This document shows, in pieces, positions 1 to 7,762 of a stretch of 43,687 nt of DNA. The position numbers and the translations under genes were made by a program. Origin of the DNA: Candidatus Omnitrophota bacterium (lineage in GTDB: Bacteria > Omnitrophota > Gorgyraeia > Zapsychrales > Zapsychraceae); assembly GCA_028280285.1 (NCBI GenBank), contig JANQMA010000027.1, positions 1 through 43,687 on the forward strand. Reading direction: 5' to 3'. The notes under the pieces were generated by a model. It had not been told where the DNA came from and did no database searches. It was given only the letters and a program-made list of their open reading frames with translations. Each line of letters opens with the position of its first letter. The first letter of the stretch is position 1.

Positions 1-157
1 TGTACTAGTGTCCTATCTAAATCTGCTAATTGTCCAATAATGGGGTCCATTTCACGTTGTCATAGATTGTCCTAGTCTGTCTTATTGACCCATTTCTAAT
101 TATTTATCATAATGTGTGAAATATTTTAAACTCAATCATATTAAATAGGAGAATGAC

Positions 158-799
158 ATGAAGCGGTTATTAATTACCCTTGCGATTTTTGGATTTGCCC
201 TAACTATTCCAACACAAAAAGCCCACGCACTAATAATCACCAGCATGTCCGATCCTGCTTTAACAGGAGCCACGCTTATTGATTTTGAAAGTCAAACTAA
301 CCAGTTTGGGCTTACCAGCATCACCATTGGGAATGTAGAATTTGTTGCTGTTGAGAATTTTTTCAATATTAATGATATATTCGGTAATGTCTTTAATAAA
401 ACTGGACGTTACATGGAGAATACTATTTCTGGATTTTCAAATCTTACTATAAATTTTACTAATCCTGTAAGTGCTTTTGGATTTAATTTTGGAGCAAGCG
501 ATTTTACATGGTCCCTTAGGGCCAATCTTGCATCAGGTGATGTGCTTGATCAAACGATTCCAATTTTATTGTCTTCAAATGCCGGAGATTTTTTTGGGTT
601 TAGTGCTCCAAATATTGTTTCTGCAACCTTATCACAAGATTTTCCAATACCCAATCTTCCAACAGATTACATTCTTTTTGACAATTTCAAGTATGTCGAA
701 CAAGCTGGAGGAAATGGAGTCATTCCCGAACCGGCGACGATGCTGCTTTTTGGTGGTGGTTTGGCAGGAGCGTTTATACGTAAAAAATTCTTAGGCTAA
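158..799 (+). CDS. PEP-CTERM sorting-signal secreted protein
   Basis: N-terminal signal peptide and C-terminal VIPEPATMLLFGGGLAGAFIRKKFLG (PEP motif, hydrophobic helix, basic tail). Confidence 0.9.
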   Translation: MKRLLITLAIFGFALTIPTQKAHALIITSMSDPALTGATLIDFESQTNQFGLTSITIGNVEFVAVENFFNINDIFGNVFNKTGRYMENTISGFSNLTINFTNPVSAFGFNFGASDFTWSLRANLASGDVLDQTIPILLSSNAGDFFGFSAPNIVSATLSQDFPIPNLPTDYILFDNFKYVEQAGGNGVIPEPATMLLFGGGLAGAFIRKKFLG

Positions 800-825
800 T
801 TTCTCATTTAGCATTATATAAATAT

Positions 826-856
826 AACCGGTCACACAGTGGGGCCGGTTTTTTTA
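826..856 (+). terminator. Rho-independent terminator after the PEP-CTERM gene
   Basis: AACCGG...CCGGTT stem followed by a T run. Confidence 0.8.
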
Positions 857-875
857 TGCCCCATATAACCCAACC

Positions 876-904
876 TTGCTTTATCACTTCATTAATTGTA
901 TAAT
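876..904 (+). promoter_or_regulatory. sigma70-type promoter TTGCTT-N17-TATAAT
   Basis: Near-consensus -35/-10 at 876-881 and 899-904. Confidence 0.6.
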
Positions 905-913
905 TTCCCAATT

Positions 914-1003
914 ATGATTACCAAGGCTAAACATAATAAGTTCTTTATCGAGACGTATGGCTGCGAGAATGTATCAGTGGCGTACAACGGTGTTGGAAAT
1001 TAT
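914..1003 (+). pseudogene. Possible degenerate 5' fragment of a miaB-like gene
   Basis: ATG at 914 encodes MITKAKHNKFFIETYGCENVSVAYNGVGNY*, resembling the MiaB N-terminus (..IYIQTWGCQMN..). Confidence 0.4.
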
Positions 1004-1091
1004 TGAGGCTGTTTATCTTATAGAGGGAGAAAATGGCAATTTTTCAATTCTTGAATAAAGGGGCTTTTTTAGAAAAATAAAAGGAGGTCTT

Positions 1092-1451
1092 ATGAGTTAC
1101 ATAGATGGGTTTCTCGTTCCAGTTCCCAACAAAAATTTAAATGCATATAAAAAATTAGCACGTTTATGCAGTAAGGTTTGGAAGGAATATGGAGCACTCG
1201 AATATGTTGAGTGTGTTGCGGATGACGTAAAAAAAGGTAAGCAAACTTCGTTTCCTCAAAGTGTAAAACTTAAACCAAGAGAAACCATTGTCATGGCCTA
1301 TATTGTTTATAAATCTCGTGCACAGCGAGATCGTATTCTAAAAAAAGTAATGAAAGATCCACGAATTTCTCAAATGTGTGATCCTAAGGATATGCCCTTT
1401 GATGGAAAAAGATTGATTTGGGGAGGATTTAAAACGATTATTAAGGCGTAA
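1092..1451 (+). CDS. DUF1428 family protein
   Basis: MSYIDGFLVPVPNKNLNAYKKLA... and ...DMPFDGKRLIWGGF are typical of the DUF1428/YbaA family; AGGAGG upstream. Confidence 0.85.
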   Translation: MSYIDGFLVPVPNKNLNAYKKLARLCSKVWKEYGALEYVECVADDVKKGKQTSFPQSVKLKPRETIVMAYIVYKSRAQRDRILKKVMKDPRISQMCDPKDMPFDGKRLIWGGFKTIIKA

Positions 1452-1460
1452 TAACTATAG

Positions 1461-1502
1461 GTGTCATATTCATCCATTTCGACAGATGGACGTATATGGC
1501 AC
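1461..1502. repeat. Hairpin (17-nt arms, 8-nt loop)
   Basis: GTGTCATATTCATCCAT / ATGGACGTATATGGCAC, 13 of 17 pairs. Confidence 0.6.
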
Positions 1503-1535
1503 TTGCGTACGACGCTAAAATTGATGTAAATTATT

Positions 1536-1586
1536 ATGATTGATACAGTTACAAAGAAAAAAATTTTTATTGAAACCTACGGATGA
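1536..1586 (+). pseudogene. Possible second degenerate miaB 5' fragment, stop at the Cys position
   Basis: MIDTVTKKKIFIETYG* with leader GACGCTAAAATT; compare miaB leader GACGTCAAAATT and MKQLTKKIYIQTWGC. Confidence 0.45.
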
Positions 1587-1834
1587 CCGAATGTACAAGT
1601 TCCGAATGATGATTATAAAAGTTTTGAAAATGATAAATGGTTTGGAGTAAAGGACTTGCGATAAAAATAGTGATAAGCTGGCATTCATAAAATCGAGATA
1701 TAATCCCCAAGAAAATTCTAATTTTCCGCATTTTGTAACACTCATTATAGAGTCTCCTCGCAGTAAAAAATAATACTTGACTAAATATTATTTGCATAAT
1801 AAGCTATAAGAAATTCATAATAAGGGAGATCTTC

Positions 1835-2206
1835 ATGGCAAAAGCAACAATTAAATCTAAATCAGGGGCGATTATTACCATTGAAGGAACAAACCAAGAG
1901 ATTTCAAACATCCTAACGATGTTCGAAAAAACATCTGTGGTGGGACAAGCAAAGGAAGCAATCGCTAGAGTAAAATCTGTTAAAAAAGAACAAAAAAAAC
2001 GATCAGCAGCTTCCGATTTAATCGTGGAATTAAAAGAGGAGGGGTTTTTCCAAAAACCAAAAACCCTTGCGGAAATTTCCAATGCCTTGGAGGAGAAGGG
2101 ATATCTCTATCCAACAACATCACTTTCTGGTGTAATGCTTGGGCTTGTCCAAAAGAGACTCATGGGACGGAAGAAATTAAAAGGGAAATGGGTATATGGC
2201 AAATAG
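1835..2206 (+). CDS. Small protein with C-terminal winged-helix-like module
   Basis: ...LIVELKEEGFFQKPKTLAEISNALEEKGYLYPTTSLSGVMLGLVQKRLMGRKKLKGKWVYGK. Confidence 0.7.
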   Translation: MAKATIKSKSGAIITIEGTNQEISNILTMFEKTSVVGQAKEAIARVKSVKKEQKKRSAASDLIVELKEEGFFQKPKTLAEISNALEEKGYLYPTTSLSGVMLGLVQKRLMGRKKLKGKWVYGK

Positions 2207-2459
2207 AATAAATAAAATAGCTAAAACCGCACCGGAAGCTCTGAAAATATTATGGAAAGATAAGGTGCTCTTTAAATCAAAGAACGTAAAAGAGATTATA
2301 GCTGCTCTTGAAAAAAGAGGATACAATTTTACTGATAAGAACTTAATGATGGCTCTAAAATCAGCAAAATTTCTTACTAGAAAGGGAAATGCAAAAAATT
2401 ACAGTTATGTTCAAAAATATCCATTTATAGAGGAAGATAATAATGACAAGAAAAGTTGA
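2196..2459 (+). CDS. Small protein with winged-helix-like module, overlaps previous gene
   Basis: VLFKSKNVKEIIAALEKRGYNFTDKNLMMALKSAKFLTRKGNAKNYSYV aligns by eye to the neighbouring ORFs. Confidence 0.65.
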   Translation: MANRINKIAKTAPEALKILWKDKVLFKSKNVKEIIAALEKRGYNFTDKNLMMALKSAKFLTRKGNAKNYSYVQKYPFIEEDNNDKKS

Positions 2460-2790
2460 CCTAAGTGAGATTCTTAAAACCATAAAAGATCATGAGCGTC
2501 GAATCCGTATGCTTGAAGGAAAAAAGGAGAAAAAGCAAACACCTAATAAGGCTTGGTATCGATCTGGTAGCACGACAGAAAAAATTGTGATCCTCACCAA
2601 AGAAGGATTTTTTAAAAAACCTCGTAGCATAAATGAAATGATATCCAAATTAAAAACAAAAGATTATCATCTAAAAGCCTCGGACTTAACCCTTCCTTTG
2701 AGAAATGTTGTGCGCAAAAATCTCTTGGAAAGGACAAAAAATAGAGTTGATGGTTCTTCTTCAAAAGCTTGGCTTTATGTGGAGGTATAA
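2443..2790 (+). CDS. Small protein: N-terminal coiled-coil-like segment plus winged-helix-like module
   Basis: ILTKEGFFKKPRSINEMISKLKTKDYHLKASDLTLPLRNVVRKNLLERTKNRVDGSSSKAWLYV. Confidence 0.7.
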   Translation: MTRKVDLSEILKTIKDHERRIRMLEGKKEKKQTPNKAWYRSGSTTEKIVILTKEGFFKKPRSINEMISKLKTKDYHLKASDLTLPLRNVVRKNLLERTKNRVDGSSSKAWLYVEV

Positions 2791-2793
2791 GTT

Positions 2794-3216
2794 ATGGATA
2801 ATCAAAAGCTGAAGAAAAATCTTGAGTTAATTAAAGCATTAGTTGAAGAGTCACTTCATGAATTAGGAGAAAGGAAATCTTCTAAACCAAAGCGAACTAG
2901 GGTTTCAAGAGCTAATGAGACTCATTTGCCAAGCTTAGATTTCGGAATGTCTGATCGGGCATTTATTAAGAAATATGGGAAGAAAATGGGCGGTCCTCAA
3001 CGATTTACTTTACTTCTGGCATATTTAACTAAAGGGAGTATTGATAAATCAATCAAAGCAAAAGAAGTTCAAAAACATTGGAATCGCATGACTGCTTTGT
3101 TAGATGGAGAATTTAATTCGGCCTATTCCTGTCGAGCTAAAGACAAAGATTGGGTCGATACTAAAAAACGTGGGGAATATAATTTACGACCATCTTGGGA
3201 GAGAATATTTAAATAA
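2794..3216 (+). CDS. Hypothetical protein, possibly the same module, diverged
   Basis: Open ORF; RFTLLLAYLTKGSIDKSIKAKEVQKHWNRMTALLDGEFNSAYSCRAKDKDWV...YNLRPSWE. Confidence 0.65.
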   Translation: MDNQKLKKNLELIKALVEESLHELGERKSSKPKRTRVSRANETHLPSLDFGMSDRAFIKKYGKKMGGPQRFTLLLAYLTKGSIDKSIKAKEVQKHWNRMTALLDGEFNSAYSCRAKDKDWVDTKKRGEYNLRPSWERIFK

Positions 3217-3980
3217 TGGGCACTGAAGATACGATAAAAAATATTCTGAAAAGTCAATTTGTATCAATACACGTAAATGCAGCAATGAAGCACTTTTCAA
3301 ATACTGTTGAAAAGTACCAAGCAGCAGATTGGGAAGGAAGTATTCTCAAAGCTGGAAAATTTATAGAAGCAGTTATGAAAATGCTCTGGATTTTCTGCGG
3401 CCAAACATTACCCTCTGCTAGAAGATTTTCAGTCGGCAACATCGCTGATAGATTAAGAGGATTGACCGACTATCCAGATACCGTTCGAATCCTAATTCCT
3501 CGTGCGTGCGTTTTTGCTTATGATATAGCAAGTAACCGTGGGGCACGCCACGATCCAGATGAGATTGATCCAAATAAAATGGATGCCTCTGTAGTTTTAC
3601 CTGCTGTTTCATGGATTCTAGCAGAGCTTATTCGCTTTGCTGACACAGGTTCTTCTACACCTGAACAGACTTTATCTCTTGTTGAAACACTTATCGATAA
3701 GAAATATCCCTACTTCGAAGATATTGATGGAAGAACTTATATAAATTTAAAAGGTTTAGCTCCTAGAGATATTGCATTATTGATTCTAAATGCAATGTAT
3801 CCCAGACGAATTTCTCGAAGCAAACTTAATGATTTACTTGAACGACATGGATTTAAGAAAAGCTCAATTGGTCCAGCTCTAACAAGACTAAAAAGCTCAA
3901 TAGATGATCACAATGGCTTATGGAAATTACGCGGAAATGGCCGACAAGAAGCTGAAGAAATACTATCTAAAGCCAAATAA
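3216..3980 (+). CDS. Two-part protein: HEPN-like helical N-terminus, winged-helix-like C-terminus
   Basis: VFAYDIASNRGARHDPDEIDPN...WILAELIRF and C-terminal LLILNAMYPRRISRSKLNDLLERHGFKKSSIGPALTRLKSSI...WKL; start overlaps the preceding stop. Confidence 0.6.
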   Translation: MGTEDTIKNILKSQFVSIHVNAAMKHFSNTVEKYQAADWEGSILKAGKFIEAVMKMLWIFCGQTLPSARRFSVGNIADRLRGLTDYPDTVRILIPRACVFAYDIASNRGARHDPDEIDPNKMDASVVLPAVSWILAELIRFADTGSSTPEQTLSLVETLIDKKYPYFEDIDGRTYINLKGLAPRDIALLILNAMYPRRISRSKLNDLLERHGFKKSSIGPALTRLKSSIDDHNGLWKLRGNGRQEAEEILSKAK

Positions 3981-3995
3981 ACTAAGGAGCTAATT

Positions 3996-4422
3996 ATGAA
4001 CAATTTAAAAAAAAGACTTAATTCTGCCTGATGGCAAAGGAGGAAAGGTAGTTTATCCTTACGGAAGTGAAGAGCAAATACGGTATGAGATGGTTCTTGA
4101 GATACTTCACGAGGCTGATAAGAAGCGACTAAAAGAACTCCTTGATGAAAAGCGTGCAAAAGAAGAGATTATTGATAATCAAATAGAACCAAAGCACAAG
4201 GTTCGGCTCCGCAAGATTACGAAAAGAAGAGAGAAAAGATATAATTTAACGCAGACAGCAAGCATATTAAAGGTCCATCGCCAAACGATTTACTACTGGA
4301 TCAAGAAAAATTGGGTTAAGCCGAAACGGGATTTCAAAGGTCATCCCGTTTTTACAGTTTTAGACATTGAAAAGCTACTTGAGTGGAAAAATAGCCTAAA
4401 AATAAACAACCTTGAAAATTGA
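3996..4422 (+). CDS. HTH (MerR/excisionase-like) protein with apparent frameshift at an A8 run (4007-4014); in-track ORF is 4090-4422
   Basis: YNLTQTASILKVHRQTIYYWIKKNWVKPKRDFKGHPVFTVLDIEKLLEW; with A7 the ORF starts at 3996 as MNNLKKDLILPDGKGGKVVYPYGSEEQIRYEMVLEIL. Confidence 0.65.
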
Positions 4423-4535
4423 CCAAAATTGGTTTAACATATTGTATTTTCTAAACTTAAAGAAATTTAGCGTCGTATACGTTCATCGGTTCATACATCT
4501 TTAGACACAGGACGTCAAAATTATAAGATATTGAT

Positions 4536-5900
4536 ATGAAACAACTTACAAAGAAAATTTACATTCAAACATGGGGATGCCAGATGAATCTTGCCGATAC
4601 GGAGGTTATCCGGTCTATTCTGACCAAGAACGGCTATGGGTTTGTGCCGAACGAGCAGGAGGCGGATGTGATTATGCTTAACACTTGCGCGATTCGGGAA
4701 AATGCCCATCGCAAAGTCTACGGCCGGATTCAAAAGATTATCAGTGATCGGTGTTCTGTGGTCAGTGGTCAGAAAAAGCCTTTGATTGGAATATTGGGTT
4801 GTATGGCAACAAATTTACGTACAGATTTACTCGAGAATAAAAATCTTGCGATCGACTTTATTGCAGGACCAGATAGTTATAAAAGATTACCGAATCTCAT
4901 TAAAGAAGCGACGATAGGGAAAGATCACGGATCACAGAACACAGATTACAAACCATTCGATGTGACCTTATCGGAATTTGAAACCTATTCGGACATCACC
5001 CCGTCACGCCAAGAAGGAGTGAACGGATGGATTTCCGTTATGCGTGGATGCAATAATTTTTGTACGTTTTGTGTCGTGCCTTACACACGCGGACGCGAGC
5101 GTTCACGCGCAGTCGCCAATGTGGTGGAAGAGGCTAAAATACTCGCCGCAGAAGGCTTTAAACAGGTCACCTTACTCGGACAAAATGTCAATTCTTACAA
5201 ACATGATAGTGATGACTTTGCATCTCTTATAGAAGCCGTCAGCAAGGTGGACGGCATCGAGCGTATCCGTTTTACATCTCCACACCCGAAAGATTTCCCT
5301 GAAAATCTACTGCAAGTAATCGCGCACAATCCCAAGGTCTGCAAACAAATCCATTATCCGATTCAGGCAGGGAATAACCGCATTTTAGATTTAATGAACC
5401 GTACCTATACTAGAGAAGAGATCCTTGATCATATCGCGCATATCCGCACGACCATTCCTAATATCGGTTTATCAACCGATGTGATTGTCGGATTCTGCTC
5501 TGAAACAGATCAGGAATTCGATGAGACTTACGATTTGATGGACAAAATCATGTTTGACTCGGCCTTTATTTTCAAGTATTCTGAAAGAAAGAACACCATC
5601 GCGTCGAAAAAGCATGCGGACGATGTGCCTGAGGCGGTTAAGACCGAGCGGATTGTCAGGCTTAATGAGCTGCAAAAGGCCATTTCTTTGAAGAAAAATG
5701 CAGCGCATGTGGGGGAGACCCACACAATCCTGATCGAAAAACTCGGCACCGCCAAAGATCCGGATAAATGCATCGGACGCAATGATCAGAATAAAATAGT
5801 TGTAATTCCGCGGGGCCCATATACAATAGGAGACTTTATAGACGTCAAGATCACGAGAGGAACACCTGTTGCTCTTGAGGGAAAAATTTTAGAAACATAG
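4536..5900 (+). CDS. miaB: tRNA-2-methylthio-N6-dimethylallyladenosine synthase MiaB
   Basis: GCQMNLADTE, MRGCNNFCTFCVVPYTRGRERSR radical-SAM motif and C-terminal TRAM-like region. Confidence 0.96.
   Translation: MKQLTKKIYIQTWGCQMNLADTEVIRSILTKNGYGFVPNEQEADVIMLNTCAIRENAHRKVYGRIQKIISDRCSVVSGQKKPLIGILGCMATNLRTDLLENKNLAIDFIAGPDSYKRLPNLIKEATIGKDHGSQNTDYKPFDVTLSEFETYSDITPSRQEGVNGWISVMRGCNNFCTFCVVPYTRGRERSRAVANVVEEAKILAAEGFKQVTLLGQNVNSYKHDSDDFASLIEAVSKVDGIERIRFTSPHPKDFPENLLQVIAHNPKVCKQIHYPIQAGNNRILDLMNRTYTREEILDHIAHIRTTIPNIGLSTDVIVGFCSETDQEFDETYDLMDKIMFDSAFIFKYSERKNTIASKKHADDVPEAVKTERIVRLNELQKAISLKKNAAHVGETHTILIEKLGTAKDPDKCIGRNDQNKIVVIPRGPYTIGDFIDVKITRGTPVALEGKILET
4744..4949. repeat. Heptamer-tetrad inverted arms inside miaB (4744-4770 and 4923-4949)
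   Basis: GTGATCG GTGTTCT GTGGTCA GTGGTC versus reverse complement GTAATCT GTGTTCT GTGATCC GTGATC, 22 of 27. Confidence 0.85.
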
Positions 5901-5953
5901 TGATCTGTAATCAGTGGTCTGTGATCGACCACAGAGCACAGAACACAGACCAC
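5900..5953. repeat. Heptamer-tetrad palindrome, GTGRTCT word, no loop
   Basis: GTGATCT GTAATCA GTGGTCT GTGATC / rc GTGGTCT GTGTTCT GTGCTCT GTGGTC, 21 of 27. Confidence 0.9.
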
Positions 5954-5960
5954 AACAAAT

Positions 5961-7001
5961 ATGCTCACTATCACCAAATACACCCCAGACTCACTCTACG
6001 AAAAGCTTAAGAATATTAAGGTCGCTTCCGGTGCGTGCCAATTCTCCCGCAAAAAGTGCGCGGAAATCGCGCCGCTGATTAACGAAATCAATGAGCTAAA
6101 GACCCAAAAGAATGCCGTTATCCTCGTGCATTCTTATGTAAGCCCGGAGATCATCTACGGCGTTGGCGACTTTGTGGGCGACTCTTATAAGCTTTCCAAA
6201 AATGCGGTGGAGTCTGATGCCGATATTATTGTATTTGCCGCTGTCCGCTTTATGGGTGAAACCGCGCAAATTTTAAATCCGGATAAAAAAGTTTTGATCC
6301 CCGGTGAGCTTGACGGCTGTACGCTGGCTGATTCCATCACCGCCGAGCAGGTCAAACGTCTGCGTTCCTATTATCCGACACATACATTTGTCTGCTACAT
6401 CAACACAACCGCCGAGGTCAAGGCCGAGTGTGATGTGTGTGTCACATCCAGCAATGTCTATGATATCGTTGAAACCATTGAAAACGATAAAATTTATTTT
6501 CTACCCGACAAACTCATGGGGCAAAATTTGCAAAATGAAATGCACCGCCGTGGTGTCAAGAAGGACATCCAGTACTATGGCGGCACCTGCTATGTCCATG
6601 AAGAATATGATGTCGAAGACCTGCAAAAAATTCGCTTAGAGTATCCGGAGGCCAAAGTCGTCAGCCATCCGGAATGCAACACCGATGTGTGTGAAAACTC
6701 CGATTATGTGGGCTCAACCGAGCAAATGCTCGACTATATGCGCAAAGAAGAGGCCAAACAGTTTTTGATGTTGACCGAATGCGGGCTTTCCGCACGCCTG
6801 CAGACCGAATTTCCCGACAAATCCCTGGTCGGCTCGTGTACACTGTGCAAGTACATGAAGTCCAATACGCTTGAAAGTATCAAGCAAGTCCTCACCGATC
6901 CACAACCACATCATTATGTGAATATTGATGAGGCGACCCGTCAAGGGGCCCAGAAGAACATCGAAATGATGTTTCACTACGTGGCAAAAGCCAAGTCCTA
7001 A
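5961..7001 (+). CDS. nadA: Quinolinate synthase NadA
   Basis: VHSYVSPEIIYGVGDFVGDSYKL, HPECNTDVCENSDYVGST, TECGLSARL, GSCTLCKYMKSNTLE. Confidence 0.95.
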   Translation: MLTITKYTPDSLYEKLKNIKVASGACQFSRKKCAEIAPLINEINELKTQKNAVILVHSYVSPEIIYGVGDFVGDSYKLSKNAVESDADIIVFAAVRFMGETAQILNPDKKVLIPGELDGCTLADSITAEQVKRLRSYYPTHTFVCYINTTAEVKAECDVCVTSSNVYDIVETIENDKIYFLPDKLMGQNLQNEMHRRGVKKDIQYYGGTCYVHEEYDVEDLQKIRLEYPEAKVVSHPECNTDVCENSDYVGSTEQMLDYMRKEEAKQFLMLTECGLSARLQTEFPDKSLVGSCTLCKYMKSNTLESIKQVLTDPQPHHYVNIDEATRQGAQKNIEMMFHYVAKAKS

Positions 7002-7063
7002 ACCCAGTCAAAAAATAACTTAAAAAACCTTCTTTTTTTCACAAAAAAGCGCTATATTAGCTA

Positions 7064-7091
7064 TTGACAAATAGATTTTTCCAACTAAAAT
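7064..7091 (+). promoter_or_regulatory. Promoter TTGACA-N16-TAAAAT upstream of feo operon
   Basis: -35 at 7064-7069, -10 at 7086-7091. Confidence 0.75.
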
Positions 7092-7111
7092 AAGTTTCTC
7101 GATAACTTATT
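7089..7111. promoter_or_regulatory. Putative metalloregulator operator AATAAGTT-N7-AACTTATT
   Basis: Perfect 8-bp inverted repeat overlapping the feo -10; recurs at 9926-9948 and 9994-10016. Confidence 0.7.
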
Positions 7112-7127
7112 TAAACAATGATTGATT

Positions 7128-7244
7128 ATGCAAGCGTTGATCGTATGTCTATTAGTGGCGGGAAGTATCGTTTATTTGATCTGGACATTCTGGCGCAAAA
7201 CAAAAAATAATAAGAAAAACTGCTCGAATTGTGAGAACGATTAA
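7128..7244 (+). CDS. FeoB-associated Cys-rich membrane protein (38 aa, absent from ORF track)
   Basis: MQALIVCLLVAGSIVYLIWTFWRKTKNNKKNCSNCEND: one TM helix plus C-terminal CxxC, upstream of feoA. Confidence 0.8.
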   Translation: MQALIVCLLVAGSIVYLIWTFWRKTKNNKKNCSNCEND

Positions 7245-7246
7245 TC

Positions 7247-7756
7247 ATGTTAAGCTGGCTTAAAAAAGAGACAAATTCATCTAGCGCAACACAGGAAAGA
7301 ACTCTGTGTGACGCAAACAACGGCCAATGCGTTAAGATCAAATGCCTTCAAGGTCAAGACAGCGACTGCCAAAGATTACGCGAAATGGGTTTCAGCGAAG
7401 ATGTTGAAATCGAAAAACTGAATGACAATCATGCCATTCTCTGCAAGGTCTGCCAAACAAAAGTAATACTCAGCCGCCAGCTGGCAAAAAATATCCTAAT
7501 TAGCGATGAGGGGGATGCATCCATGAGTGAAATCAAATTATTAAGCGAATTAACCGAAGGACACAAGGCCACGGTCCACGACTTCATCGAAGAAAACGAT
7601 ACCTGTGCGCGCTTAGAGGAAATGGGTGTGACCCCGGGCGAACCTGTCGAAATTATTCGTTACGCGCCACTGGGTGATCCGATTGAAATTAGAATCCGCG
7701 GTTATCATTTATCCCTCAGAAAAGAAGAAGCCGATTTAATTCAAGTTACTCTTTAA
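7247..7756 (+). CDS. feoA: FeoA with two tandem FeoA-like domains
   Basis: CQRLREMGFSEDVEIEKLNDNHAILCKV... and CARLEEMGVTPGEPVEIIRYAPLGDPIEIRIRGYHLSLRKEEADLI. Confidence 0.85.
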   Translation: MLSWLKKETNSSSATQERTLCDANNGQCVKIKCLQGQDSDCQRLREMGFSEDVEIEKLNDNHAILCKVCQTKVILSRQLAKNILISDEGDASMSEIKLLSELTEGHKATVHDFIEENDTCARLEEMGVTPGEPVEIIRYAPLGDPIEIRIRGYHLSLRKEEADLIQVTL

Positions 7757-7762
7757 TATATA

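Noticed and set aside
1536-1586. TGA at the miaB-like Cys position as a selenocysteine codon
   Set aside because: The reading frame ends soon after, the downstream region does not continue as MiaB, and no SECIS-like element was recognised; a nonsense mutation in a fragment is simpler.
5900-5953. Palindromes interpreted as Rho-independent terminators
   Set aside because: No T run follows, several lie between co-directional genes in apparent operons, and two are inside ORFs.
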